Below are positions 54,501-64,000 of a DNA stretch of 64,000 nt, piece after piece. Both the position numbers and the translations under genes were made by a program. The stretch covers positions 13,969,213 through 14,033,212 of the forward strand of contig OY755183.1 of the NCBI GenBank assembly GCA_963576735.1. Reading direction: 5' to 3'. The notes under the pieces are model-generated. The model was not told the DNA's origin and ran no database searches. It saw nothing but the letters and a program-made list of their open reading frames with translations. The number at the start of each line of letters is the position of its first letter. Position 1 is the first letter of the stretch. The DNA comes from Bedellia somnulentella. Its lineage: Eukaryota; Arthropoda; Insecta; Lepidoptera; Bedelliidae.

Positions 54501-55328
54501 GGTAGCCTCTTTCTATCACCCTCGGGAAGAAATGGGGTAGTGCCATTCTAAGCCAACACTACAAAGCATCTGATAATACACTCGACCCTAACGTCCCCAT
54601 TGAGATAGGCACTCTGGATCACTAATTTCTAAGATCCTGGCAAACCTCTTGGGCTTAGTCTACATTCATCAATCAAAGAATGGTTTTTAAAAAATACTAA
54701 ACGCCATTTATACTAGTATTATAACGAGAAGGTTTGATGGTTTGTTTGTCTCTATTAGGCTCCGAAACTAATACACCGATTTAAAAAATTCTTTCACCGT
54801 TGGAAAGCTACACTATCCCTGAGTGACATAGGCTATTTTTATTTTTTTTTAAAAATATGGATCTCTTACCAAAACTCCGATTATGTAACACAAGGTGAAA
54901 AAAATAATCCCAAAAAACTTTCTTTAATCGCGAACAATGCGAAAACTATTCAAGATATAATAAATTGATGTACCTACGTTTCATGTAAATGTCATGTTTA
55001 GTGCCCGTGCCAAGCACGGACGGGCCGCTAGTATTAAATAAATAAATTCACACACAATATTTAAACAGATCATGTTAGCCTCAAACTAAGTAAAAATTAA
55101 TGACTTGTATCATGTCATACTAACTTCGTCTTATTTAATATTACATAATACACATATAAATGACATCCAAGACTAAATAAACAATCGTTTATGCTCATCA
55201 CATCACATAAATGTTGCCCACAGGGACAAGGAGATAGATACAAATACTCTTACATTTGTTAGTTTAAAGTTCAGCTTTTATAATATTATTTTAATTGGTA
55301 TGTTTTCTTTGTTTCAGCGGCAAAGTAA
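42527..55328 (+). CDS. tral: LSM14 / Trailer hitch RNA-granule protein, complete, 10 exons
   Basis: Exons: 42527-42647, 43061-43465, 45538-45644, 47979-48095, 49179-49332, 49716-49951, 50550-50680, 51912-52043, 53932-54011, 55318-55328. Total 1494 nt, 497 aa plus stop, phases consistent. N-terminal divergent LSm domain: [47 protein letters not shown] Pro/Gln-rich middle follows, then a His/Asn/Gln tract (exon 49179), RGRGRGRG, the FDF box ([19 protein letters not shown]), the FFD box ([14 protein letters not shown]), the TFG box ([14 protein letters not shown]) and a C-terminal [12 protein letters not shown]14/Tral proteins bind Me31B/DDX6 through FDF and EDC4/4E-T-type partners to repress and localise mRNA in P-bodies and ER exit-site RNPs. 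The exon 43061 donor (GTTTTT) is weak. Exon 8 ends in the 77-bp minisatellite. Confidence 0.96.
43466..45537 (+). other. tral: Trailer hitch intron 2, no recognised element
   Basis: 2.1 kb of AT-rich sequence with no ORF, tRNA box or repeat shared with the window. Confidence 0.55.
45975..46723 (-). mobile_element. LINE 3' fragment with RNase H domain (R1/I-like)
   Basis: Minus-strand open frame 46723-46091. RNase H motifs: [30 protein letters not shown]. Then a C-terminal Cys-rich knuckle [18 protein letters not shown], the arrangement in R1/I/Loner-type LINE ORF2 ends. It is truncated at its 5' side before the RT. It is a different clade from the RTE-like LINE, and antisense to Trailer hitch. 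Confidence 0.85.
46818..47189 (+). mobile_element. SINE family B, full length
   Basis: Plus-strand head ACGTGATAGCTCAATGGGTA with B-box-like GTTCAAATCC, body, and tail CCAACCCCTTCGGGCATATT to TTATGTTATGTATG. Confidence 0.85.
47682..47932 (-). mobile_element. SINE C, full-length reference copy with target duplication
   Basis: 251 bp. Minus strand: GCCGTGTAGTGCCGGCTTAG, CACCCAC region, GAGGCGACTAACGGTATTGG, GGGCGATGCGGTTGGAGACC, then CTCTGGCTACCCCTTCTAGG, GGATTTATAGCCGTGAGTAT and (ATGT)n. Target duplication ATTTCTATGAT flanks it (about 47672-47682 and 47933-47943). Confidence 0.9.
48418..48561 (+). repeat. 72-bp tandem duplication in a Trailer hitch intron
   Basis: Two adjacent copies begin AAATAAATCTTT and share CATTGTTATGTTATTGTTAT then AGAAAGTCAAAAATGT, with about six differences. 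Confidence 0.85.
48820..49070 (-). mobile_element. SINE C, full length
   Basis: Near-identical to the copy at 47682. Probable short target duplication CCTTGTA on both sides. Confidence 0.85.
50258..50346 (-). mobile_element. SINE family A head
   Basis: Minus strand TGACATGGTAGCTCAATTGG head with a mutated B box (GGGATCAAACCCC). Flanks lack the long tail. Confidence 0.65.
51000..51410. mobile_element. MITE with 40-bp perfect inverted repeats, 411 bp
   Basis: Ends are identical inverted repeats starting CACTGACCTCCATTATACTA and running about 40 bp to GGACTAAT. An 8-bp duplication GTCCTATA lies at 50992-50999 and 51411-51418. No ORF. The 8-bp duplication fits hAT or P superfamilies. Perfect TIRs suggest a young copy. 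It sits in Trailer hitch intron 7. Confidence 0.9.
51731..51850 (-). mobile_element. SINE C fragment (5' half)
   Basis: GGGTCTCCAACAGCATCGCC to AGCCGACACTACACAGC; ends about 60 bp before exon 8 of Trailer hitch. Confidence 0.8.
52000..53383 (+). repeat. tral: 77-bp minisatellite, 18 copies, spanning the Trailer hitch exon 8 end and its splice donor
   Basis: The unit starts GCGTGGAGGACGCGGCCGCA, contains exon sequence up to CACCAGCC, then GTGAGTATTGTACCACTG and CATAGTACGTTA. Starts at 52000, 52077 and so on every 77 bp. Copies are nearly identical; the main variant is GCGGCCGCAG versus GCACACGCAG (about 5 of 18 copies). Only the first copy is needed for the exon, and the other 17 repeat both its last 44 nt and the donor GTGAGT. 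Reading through the first donor gives CCG TGA, an immediate stop. Confidence 0.96.
53389..53759. mobile_element. Two Helitron-type fragments in inverted orientation
   Basis: Left end TCCTATTAATATTATAAATG plus GTGAAAGTTTAGATGTTTG. The right end read inward is TCCTATAAATGTGTAAGTTT then AGATGTTTGGATG. Both are Lep1-like Helitron 5' starts. It follows the minisatellite by 5 bp. Confidence 0.6.
53820..53897 (-). mobile_element. SINE family A tail fragment
   Basis: GTTCATGAAAACCTCATGTG, GGGGATTATTACTAATAAAT and GGAAAGAAAAATTTCGACAC without the tRNA boxes. It ends 35 bp before exon 9 of Trailer hitch. Confidence 0.65.
54022..54289 (+). mobile_element. Non-autonomous Helitron (Lep1-like), 268 bp
   Basis: Starts TCCTATTAATAATAATATTA, contains GGCGAAAGTTTGTAAGTATG and TTACTCTTTCACGTAAAAAC, ends GTCGGGTCAGCTAGT. 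No TIR and no target duplication, as expected for Helitrons. An internal 36-bp duplication is present (TATAGCTTATACATCAGAAT). It begins 10 bp after the exon 9 donor. Confidence 0.85.
54326..54567 (-). mobile_element. SINE C copy, diverged
   Basis: TATACTCACGGCTATAAATC, GGGTCTCCAAACGCATCGC and AAGCCAACACTACAAAGC. Confidence 0.8.
54708..55032 (+). mobile_element. Non-autonomous Helitron, about 325 bp
   Basis: 5' end near TTATACTAGTATTATAACGA; the 3' end has a hairpin (CCCGTGCCAAGCACGGACGGG) before CCGCTAGT. A different subfamily from 54022-54289. Confidence 0.75.
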
Positions 55329-56920
55329 AATAGAGAATGTAAATAGGCAACCGCAGTGAATCTGAACCATGAATTCGCGTGGACTAAACAAAATACAACA
55401 TGGGAAAGTAATGGAATAGTGTATGGTGATTCACATTTCAGTATGTAATTAATGAAGTCAAGTTTCAAAATAAATTGTTGAAAATGTTGAGTTATATTGT
55501 TGCGGGAATTAAATTAGATTGTGGTTTAAAGAATGACGGACATTGTTTTGGTGTGATAGTGTTGTATCCAAAATATGGAAGGTGTGACGGAATTCCCGCA
55601 AACAAGTGACAGAACAAACGTCGGAGAAGCTCACATAGTTGATGTAAGTATAGAGTGGTAGTGAGCTAAATTCTATTTGTATAAAATGTCACAAGTCGAC
55701 CGATATTAGATTTAAATTTGTGATGCCTCTACGTACCCTACCTAGCGCCTCTTGTAAATTTATTGAGGTATACAAAATGGGGGTCCACTTAATATATACG
55801 CCCGATAAATTGTATATTTTATTAAAGCTTCTCTCCCCCTATAAGCAAATGTGCCTATTTGTGGTTATGAAATGTGTCGGTGCCCATATTTATTAGTATC
55901 ACGCATTCACAATAGAACCGTCCGCTAATATTTTTTTACTGTGGGCATAATTTTCAGCGTGATTTATTTATTTAAAGGATGTTCCTAATAATACAGTTAA
56001 AGACAATGTTTGAGTAGTAAGGGCACTCGATACTTGGCGGAATAAGATTGTGTGTAACTCGTTATTTGAAAAAGATCATTGCACTACTGTTTTTTAAGTT
56101 TTTTTAAATTATTAATGCAATGGCTGTAATTTTTGTGATTCAGCAGTCCTTTTCAGTTTTCTTAGAAATAAAAAACAGTTTATGGACGGAATTCTCGTAT
56201 TGACTGTTGGACTTATAAATGTTAGTGTATTAGTTATCGTAACTGTGATTCGGACTGCTGAAATATAGTAAGGATAGTGTTGCTGGCATATTCCTAGAAT
56301 TATCTTACCAATTATTATTTAAATATTCAAAAATTTTATCTCAGTTTAACAAACAACGCATAAATGTTTTCGAGTTATTTTGGTTATCTTATTTAAAAAT
56401 ACGTATTTATGTTTATTATGATGTGTATTAATAAATTTATTGTAATTTTAACCATCTAAAGTTTATATGTATAAAAAATTCAAAAATGAGCTGTAAAGCT
56501 ATGTTAGATAAAAATGATCTTAAAATAATGCGTAGAGCGATTGTTACACTGAGAAAAATGAAAATTGCATTTCTACTGGTTTAAGTGTAATTCTGGGAGT
56601 GAGCCACTGGTGGCCTGGTTAAGATCACATACCGAATATTAAATGACCATTTCCATCAATAAATTATTGTGTGATTTTTAATGATTGTATGTTTGACAGT
56701 AGATTGTGTAGTAAAAAATGGTCATTTCACATTCAGTATTATTGTTTGAATAAACCACTGCCGATTATGAATCGTTGTAAATGTTAACAGAACAAAAGAG
56801 ATACTTTAAATTTCTAGTTACGATTTTTGAAAGACCACAATGAAATGAGATGTTTTCCAATTGGCTACACATGTCGGAACTGATATACGATGTTTAAAGA
56901 AATCTGAAACTCGAAATAAA
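55329..56920 (+). other. tral: Trailer hitch 3' UTR
   Basis: Follows the TAA at 55326-55328. AATAAA at 56915-56920 is a plausible polyadenylation signal; earlier AATAAAT sites (for example near 55469) could give shorter forms. The UTR is long and free of repeats. Confidence 0.5.
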
Positions 56921-57579
56921 CTGTACCTGGTGATCGTATTAATATGAAAATATACATTTACTACAAATCTTCCAACTACTGCTTTTTATTTACCAACATT
57001 ATTTTAACCTATCTAACTCAAATTGTATAGTAATCTTTGTCTTAGCACTATAGCGGGGGATTTGATTTCCCCACGATACCACTTGAGGGTATGGTCAGTG
57101 GCCAGTGATATGGCGGGTCAGTAGTGCAAATGCAAAATATTTCACTCTTAAAAGGTTTGCTCAGTTAGATACTTAAATAGAGATTAATTGAGTACAGGGC
57201 TCATTAAAACCTTAATGAGGATATTTTTGCCCAAACAGCTTTCTAAGGGGTAACATTTCGAAAATTCGAATATCTCAAATCCGAAATTCACTATTCAGAA
57301 AACTGTTCACATAATTTACGTATCACAGATGCTTTATTTTCCACAACTTCATTGGTACATAAATACATTTTCTAGAAGTATCACTTCCCAGAAAAACTAA
57401 AACCAGATTATTAAAATGATTTTTTTACTTTTACCAACTATATCTTTTACTATAATCTCATTATTCCAAAGGTTTAAAAGACCGAAGTAACTTTATCTAT
57501 AGTCTTACATATCGTAAATCTCTTTAACCAGATATTTTTTATGTCGGAAAAATTGTAAAAATAGAACGCGGATGCCTGG

Positions 57580-57775
57580 TTGTATGTATACTTGCTTGCT
57601 TGTTTGCATGCTTGGTTGCATGTAGGGGGGGTGCAGGGGGGCAGAGCCCCCCTGCTTGGGGGGGTCGGGGGGCGAAAGCCCCCTGCAGACAAAGAAAAGT
57701 TAGGTTACATTCAGTTAGGTTAGGTTAGATTATGTATAAAACGAGCGAGCGTAGCGCAGCGGAGCGAGCACCTAA
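57580..57775. other. GC-rich double-hairpin island with TTAGG-like repeats
   Basis: Two strong hairpins, GGGGGGCAGAGCCCCCC (about 57635) and GGGGGGCGAAAGCCCCC (about 57666), occur in a very G-rich strip. They are followed by AGTTAGGTTA, CAGTTAGGTTAGGTTAGATT and ACGAGCGAGCGTAGCGCAGC. Upstream is a GCTTGCTTGTTTGCATGCTT tract. Composition is unlike its surroundings; no gene. Confidence 0.6.
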
Positions 57776-58194
57776 ATGTCTGATGCATGGTATAATACTA
57801 AACGGGGTATACTACTTACTTAAAATATGCCTGCAAAATTATTCATAGCAGTAGGTATCATTCGATACATCTGTATTTCAAATATATGGAAAATGATTTT
57901 TTGGAATAGTGATTATTCGGAAAAGCAATATTGCGGAATTAAGGTATATCTGGTTTTCGATTCTTCGGAAATCCGTTCTAGTGGTTAATCAAAATGATAG
58001 TAAACAAAAACAAAAACCAAACGATAATCTGGAATGTAAGAATATGGTATATGAAATTTCGATGAAACAATATTATGGCAATTAAAAAAAAAGCGAATAG
58101 TTTTCGGTAAAATAATATTCGGGTTTAAAAGTTTCGGATATACAGTATGTAACCTTTCTAAGGTCCAAAGAAGTTAGTATTTGTAACACAATTG

Positions 58195-59388
58195 AAGCGC
58201 CGTCTGGAAGAAGGGCCCAATCCATACCCACAGACGAAATGTGTTTTTTTTTAAATCGTTAGTTCAACCAAGGATGCATCCATAATGTGGAAAATAGTTC
58301 CAATTTTCAAGCGATATCGGGTAAATAAATGACGTTAAAAATCGAGGTTTTGGAATAAGGTCCCCATTCGGCCCAATCGGGCCTTTTTTCCATATTATAC
58401 TTGGCAACATTAAAATGTCATTCAGATTCATTCACTCACTGACGTTTTTTTTTTGTTTACTGTTCATGGTTTATTACATTGAGGCATTTTTACCACATTC
58501 TGTAAAGTCGCTTATTGTTGTCACTGATGGTTGTAGAGGCCAAAATGTCAATATCACCATGATGAGGTTTTGGGAGTCACTTGTCTTAAAAGGAAGATTT
58601 CAATCTGTTTGCTATTTTTTACCCGAAAGGGGGCATAGCTAGATAGCTCTGATGGGCAGATGCCCTGTGATCGTCATTTTTCTATAATAGAGAAAATGCA
58701 AAGAAAGAGAGAAACTGTTGAGTTGCCGGATGATTGGATTGAAATAATAGCATCAAGATTTAAAGTAGTGGAACTAAAATCAAACATGATAAAAGATTAT
58801 ACAACATTTTTCGAGAACTTTTTTATGAAACCTTTGACAGTGAAAGCTGAAAATGATAAGCGAGTAAAATTCAATGTAACAAAATTTAAAAAAAAAAAAA
58901 TTTATGCAGACAAAATAGATGCCTATGAAACCATAAATGAATGGAATCATTACATTTTTCCCAATATGCTTAAAAAAGATATAACTCAAATATCCTTAGA
59001 GGGCATCCAACACCCTTATGGTTCTTTTATACCTATCTAAATTGGTAAGCTAAATGATGTACTTAAACTTGTACCCTTTTTAAAGAAACAAAAGTCTGTT
59101 AATTATTACAAAAATCTGAAATGTGATGCAACAAATATTAATAATTCTGATGATGATGATGATTTTTTGGAATAAGGGCCCGAAATAGCTGTAAAAAATG
59201 AATAAAAACAATATGTTCTTATACTTTTTAATACTTTTATTTTATACCATCCAGTAGGTTGCACATATTTCCAGATATCTGCATCATTACAAAAGTAAAA
59301 TTCTTGATATCATAAAAACTATTAAGTTTTTATGCTCTCCTGTAAAATTTTAAATTTGCATATGGGGACCTTCTTCCAGACGCCGCTT
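58195..59388 (+). mobile_element. Deleted DNA transposon with DUF7869-like ORF, 1.2 kb
   Basis: Ends AAGCGCCGTCTGGAAGAAGG (left) and AAGCGGCGTCTGGAAGAAGG (right, inward) are about 24 bp long with two mismatches, flanked by CAATTG at 58189-58194 and 59389-59394. A 6-bp duplication is unusual. The inside encodes part of a transposase-like protein (58415-59040). Superfamily not certain. Confidence 0.75.
58415..59040 (+). pseudogene. DUF7869-like transposon protein, frameshifted
   Basis: Two frames. The first (58415-58642) has SLIVVTDGCRGQNVNI and FLPERGHS, the second (58660-59040) has MPCDRHFSIIEKMQRKRE. Together they give the DG/N-C-x-GQN ... GHS ... CDRxFxxIEK pattern of the DUF7869 region found in many insect transposon proteins, which I infer to be a catalytic RNase H-like fold. 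A stop and frame change at 58640-58660 break it, and the N-terminal half is absent. Confidence 0.7.
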
Positions 59389-59623
59389 CAATTGAAGATA
59401 AATTACGACAGCTATTCGTCGAATATAGTCAATCAACACAAATCTGATTCTGTGATTCGTAGGAGTGCGACAGATATAAATGTTAATAGGATTAGAAAGA
59501 CATACGGATGTTATCATTTTTTCGTTTGAAGAGTAGAATAGATTTCCTGAACCATAGCATACTAAATCTATGCCTGAACCAACACTCATACTTTTTGTTA
59601 AGATACGCTTTTGTACAATTGAC

Positions 59624-59870
59624 TACATACATATACTCACGGCTAAAAATCCCTTAACGGGGTAGCCAGAGCTTTGGAATGAGAAATTCCTCAGCCACTT
59701 TTGGAAGTGAATTGGGGAAAAGATGGTAATAATAAATAAATATTTTTGGTGACGGGTCTCCAGCCACATCGCCTAAAAAACACTTAAGAAGCCCCATACC
59801 CTTAGTCGCCTCTTACGATCACCCACGGGTAGAAATGGGGTGGTGTTATTCTAAGCCTACACAACACGGC
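59624..59870 (-). mobile_element. SINE C copy
   Basis: Starts TACATACATATACTCACGGC, with GGGGTAGCCAGAGCTTTG, CGGGTCTCCAGCCACATCGC and TAAGCCTACACAACACGGC. Confidence 0.85.
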
Positions 59871-59879
59871 AAATTGTCT

Positions 59880-61105
59880 CTTTGATCTCAATATTTTGTA
59901 CATTACGTTGGCATTTGAATTACGGATATTGAAGATATACATTCGTGCAAATGTCTCTGATGATACGGTTCAAGTAAAATAAATAAATAATATCAATTTT
60001 TATTGTAAAATGAACTTACATTCAAACGGTATGCATTTCATACATATAAGGTATACTATAATCTAGGAAAAATTGTACAAAAGGTTGTAAAAGCAAATTT
60101 TATCAGTACTGAATCAATCAATTCATATTGGTAAGACAGGGAATAATGCTTGATTAAATATAAAACATGTTCACCCTTCATAGTAAAGATTAGTTAACAA
60201 GCGTTTTTGCTATTTTGATAGTAGGAAGTTAACTGTTTTTAATACCTAATATCATATTTGGTTACGGTTAAGTTCGATAATTAAATCGCACTAAGTAGTG
60301 AAGTTCTGAAGTAACTATTCTCAAAACAAGCTTTTAGTATAAAATACAATTCAAAATATGTTATGTATGAAAAATACATTGTTTCCTAAGTTTATCTAAC
60401 AAAATACATTACAATTTATTGATTACAATCTTTACCTATTTACAAGTTAAGTATACTTTATATTTTCACAAGACAATTCTAAATTCCATATTTTAGTTGA
60501 AAGCGTAGATTATAATGTTATATTTGAGCCAAATATTATTTCAACACTCTTTAAACTTTAGAGCTTAAAATATAAGCGAATAAAACAAAACATCTCGCTC
60601 GAGGAGTTCTGGACTGGGTTACATAGTTACATTATAGTATGAAGTTATTGAGTTTCCATAAACCTTTTTAATAATAATGTTTATACTCGTTACATCAAAT
60701 ATTTTAAAATACGAAGGTTCAAAGTGTTTTTTTTAAATGACATGGAGTACACCTCTACTTTTCCCCAACCATGTATTTAACCGGCTATATATTTTGGGCC
60801 AAACTTCTTCAAATTCCGCAACCAAAATCCTACCAGTTGAGTCATAATCCTCCGCTAAATACTTATCAATCTGGGTATGGGTAGGTCAAACACATGTCAA
60901 AGAGTATAATAAGGCGAACATATTGAGAGTTTTTATACAATAGCAAACACAAAACTATATGGCGGTTGGCATATAGTATACATATAGATAGTTGATCTGC
61001 CATACAGCCGTTACAAATTAGGCATTCCATTTCCTTTAAAATTCCGATTAAGGAACCACACATATTACTTAAGACAATTCAGAGCTCTATACACAATTTG
61101 AACCC
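59880..61105. other. Intergenic, nothing recognised
   Basis: AT-rich spacer between Trailer hitch and the dehydrogenase gene. No ORF with motifs and no known repeat. Confidence 0.5.
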
Positions 61106-61113
61106 ATATTTTC

Positions 61114-61119
61114 TTTATT
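61114..61119 (-). terminator. Putative polyadenylation signal of the dehydrogenase gene
   Basis: TTTATT on the plus strand (AATAAA on the minus strand), about 260 bp past the dehydrogenase stop. Confidence 0.45.
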
Positions 61120-61377
61120 CCACTACCAAGGTAAGGTATGACACGACATGATACATAAATTACGGCACCAAGTGAAATCGAAGTGTTATTATAAGTCTAA
61201 GTACTCTTTGTAACATGTCGCGTAATACTCGCTTTACCTATATAACATATTTTCATGTTCCTACTCAAACATATTGGATACAAAATTTCGATAAACTTAA
61301 TAGTTATTAATAATAGCAACGTAACAGACAAAACTAGCGGCAAGGAATACTGATATCAAAAGAGCTTATACTACAGT

Positions 61378-63361
61378 CTATCCACGCCATTCTCTCACAG
61401 GTTGACCATTTTCAACAACCCAAACAGAACCACTTGGAGCTTTTGTAAGCACCTCTATTAATGCCCGCCCGACATGCTCCGCACTGAAATGAAAGTTTAA
61501 CGCATTGAACTTTACAGACAAAAAGAATTTTTTAAGAAAACTATTCTATCAAAGAACTGATAAGTATCCTCAGCTAAGAGCTACTCGTAATCCATATTAT
61601 GACAGCCGATTTCGGCATTAGTTGAAAGTAAAATTATTGCTGGAAAACAGAACAGTTGGTAAAATTAATGATTTTCTGCTGCTTAAAGTTTCTGAGTGCC
61701 TTTTTATCCTAACGGATAGCGTGAAGCTTTTCTTTTTTGTTCGAACTCCTTTGAACATTTTGCCACTTGGTGTTTAGAGAACCCTCTTTATTACTGCCCA
61801 GTGCAGTTAAGTGATACTTAGTAAAATTATAAGTTTGATAAATCATGCCATCTGGGTTCCTCCACAATGTTCCACAGCATCTACAAATGTGCTTTAATAG
61901 AACCGTATATGCGGGAAATTAGTAACTTATTATGTAGTTGATCCCATGGTTTCTGAATAAGACATTGACATCTCTCTCTCTCTGTCTACCACCGAGTTAC
62001 TTGTAAATTGATTGTTACTAGGAAAATTCTTACCTTTGTGTTTTGCTGTTAGTATTATCTCGTTGCCACGCAGACTCGTACTCAGAGGACATAAGTTGTT
62101 TGCGGATGTCCTTCACTAGACGAGTGTCGGTAAGTCCTGGACATAAGACCAGTGACCGGACTCCGGTTAAGTTCACGTGGTATTGGTCCTGAAAGAATAA
62201 TTTATATTTTTATTATATATCTATTTCTATACCTCCTACCCAGTATCATATCAAACGGCTGTAAACATCAATGACCAGTACTAAGACATCTGTGACAATA
62301 CATATTCAAATATGCTTCCTTATTTCTTATTTGAAATACGAACAATCATACCAAACTTCTTCTTTCTCAAATATCTACTCATTATTTAAGACTCAACTTA
62401 CACCATAAGCTCTAGTCAACCCGACAACGGCATAGTTTGTAGCAGTATAGATGGGCGTTGACACTTGCGGTTTGGTGAAGGCAGTCGAGCCAGTGTTGAC
62501 GATGGTGCCTCCGTGGCGGCCGCGGTCTTTGCCCATGAACCGGTATGCTAGCAGCGTGCCTCGGATTGTACCGTTCTGGAAAAAAATGCAATAGTAGACA
62601 GTGAAAAGTTGGCTAAAAATGTACAGTACCTAATATTTGTACATACATACATACATATACTCACGGCTATAAATCCCAGGAAGGGGTAGCCAGAGCTAAA
62701 GAATTAGAAATTCCTCAGCCACTTTTGGATATTTGCATGGGGAAAAGATAGTAAAAATAAAGGTTGTGGTGATGGGTCTCCAACCGCATCGCCCAAAAAT
62801 CCCTTAATAGCCCCATACCTTTAGTCGCCTCTTACGTACACCCACCGGAAGAAATGGGGTAGTGCTATTCTAAACCGACACTACACGGCAATAATAATAT
62901 TTGTATGGAACAAGAAAGGCCTGTCTTGTCATATACTAAGTAAGTGTATGCCTACATAAATATGAAAGATGGCTGGTTGGTATGGTAGTAGTTTGTATCC
63001 TGGAATTGTTTGCTTTGCATCTACTTGGTAACAGGCAGTCCAATCGTGGCTTTGTGGTTAAATTGAAGTACCTACGCTTGGGGATCTTACCGTTAAATAT
63101 TTTTCAGAGAATGAAAACGTCTACATATCATGTATTGATCTCGGTCAAGTCGTAGATTTACGTTGCTTCCTTGAATTCTTGAATCCTTCCTTGAATAAGA
63201 AATACAGTCGGTGTTCTATTTTATTTTGTAGTAGATGATTTTAGACAAACATACCAAATTAACATCAACTTCTAGCTCCCAAAACCGATCATTCATGACT
63301 CCAGCGTTGTTGATCACGATGTCCAGGCGGTTGAACACTTTCATTGTCATTTCAAAAGCCT
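61378..63361 (-). CDS. Short-chain dehydrogenase/reductase, HPGD-like, last four exons
   Basis: Minus-strand exons 63361-63255, 62575-62402, 62188-62034, 61483-61378 (stop TAG at 61380-61378); phases agree. The N-terminal Rossmann TGxxxGxG exon is beyond the window. Visible: NNAG cofactor motif (LDIVINNAGVM), an active-site Asn region (VDVNLNGTIRGT), catalytic Ser in VNTGSTAF, catalytic Tyr in PIYTATNYAVVGL, then LVLCPGLTDT. Spacing from Ser to Tyr (13) matches classical SDRs, but the YxxxK Lys is Asn (YTATN). It ends PSGSVWVVENGQPVREW, like 15-hydroxyprostaglandin dehydrogenase-like proteins of insects. Substrate not predictable, and loss of Lys suggests altered or lost activity. Confidence 0.88.
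62641..62889 (-). mobile_element. SINE C, full length, in a dehydrogenase intron
   Basis: ACATACATACATACATATAC start, GGTCTCCAACCGCATCGCCC middle, TCTAAACCGACACTACACGG end. Confidence 0.88.
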
Positions 63362-63545
63362 CTGAAAAATATAAATCATTAATATAATTAAGTTACCCAT
63401 AAATAATCTTTCTTTTTGTTCCATTATTCCTAAAGATGAAGTACTTATTTTATTTGTATAGGATTATATATATATATATATTTCATAGTAGTGAACGAAA
63501 GTTTGGGCGATGTGACTGGACTGAAACGTCAATTGTTATTTATTA

Positions 63546-63640
63546 ACTAGTGGATCGTCCCAGCTTCGCACGGGTAGCGTTGTTTTTTTAAATATCTGAG
63601 GTTTCTTCACTGCTCAAGCATTGTGAAATTCAGCGCAATG
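63546..63640 (-). mobile_element. Helitron-type 3' end, minus orientation
   Basis: Minus strand ends CCCGTGCGAAGCTGGGACGA then TCCACTAGT at 63546. The 5' boundary is not placed. Confidence 0.5.
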
Positions 63641-64000
63641 TTTTCAATTTATTAAATTTAATGCACTCCCTAAACAGTGTAGTTTAGTGATTTTGAATGC
63701 GCTTTAATGAACGGTTCAGTTTTTCCGTTTAATAGTAAATTTTGGAATAAAACGCTATGAAGTATTTATAACAATCTAAAAAATAAATCATTACGTGTTG
63801 TAGGATGAAACTACTGGCGCCATCTAGTATTTTATAAGTAAATTAGTAACGATTCGGTTTTGGTCACGGGCGCGATGGCTTATTTTATGTATAATTTCGG
63901 TATTTCTCTACCGAATTCTATGATTCTTTTTTTATTGAATAGGTTATAATGTTACCTTATTTTAATTAGGGATGAATGAGAGGTTTACAAACGTAAGAGT
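63641..64000. other. Dehydrogenase intron/upstream, nothing recognised
   Basis: No Rossmann-type exon could be found here, so the 5' exons must lie beyond the window edge. Confidence 0.5.

Noticed and set aside
57700..57740. Chromosome end or telomere
   Set aside because: Only three or four TTAGG-like units occur, with host genes on both sides.

Overview
The window looks like a lepidopteran (moth or butterfly) nuclear genome. It is AT-rich, has short exons with GT-AG introns, and carries Lep1-type Helitron fragments (start near TCCTATTAAT, end CTAGT), many tRNA-derived SINEs and RTE-like LINE material. Nothing bacterial or plasmid-like is present.

Four host genes can be reconstructed exon by exon with consistent splice phases. 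(1) Positions 1-15474, plus strand: the 3' part of a multi-Tudor protein of the germline/piRNA type. It has 13 exons here, 1868 codons plus stop, and at least seven Tudor cores. (2) Positions 18841-36400, minus strand: a complete condensin subunit 2 gene (CAP-H/Barren), 11 exons, 628 aa, convergent with the Tudor gene. (3) Positions 42527-55328, plus strand: a complete LSM14/Trailer hitch gene, 10 exons, 497 aa, with an LSm domain, FDF, FFD and TFG boxes and RGG tracts. (4) Positions 61378-63361, minus strand: the last four exons of a short-chain dehydrogenase resembling 15-hydroxyprostaglandin dehydrogenase; its 5' end lies beyond the window.

Mobile DNA fills much of the rest. A Tudor intron holds an internally deleted Transib element (RAG1-like transposase remnant, ends beginning CACAGTG, 5-bp target duplication). 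Condensin introns hold a young, internally deleted Gypsy-type LTR retrotransposon (LTRs 122/123 identical) and an intact 1039-codon RTE-like LINE. Trailer hitch introns hold a LINE RNase H fragment, Helitrons, a MITE with 40-bp perfect inverted repeats, and an 18-copy 77-bp minisatellite that repeats an exon end together with its 5' splice site. Downstream lies a deleted DNA transposon with a DUF7869-like domain. All the protein-coding elements inside introns are antisense to their host gene.

Two SINE-like families, one tRNA-headed and one not, share a 3' tail pattern with the RTE-like LINE, so they probably use its machinery. The non-tRNA family also shares the LINE's 5' end and has about 17 recognisable copies.

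The most unusual signals are the splice-donor minisatellite, the Transib element with an RSS-like heptamer, a dehydrogenase whose catalytic Lys position reads Asn, and a pair of long inverted repeats just upstream of the condensin gene.
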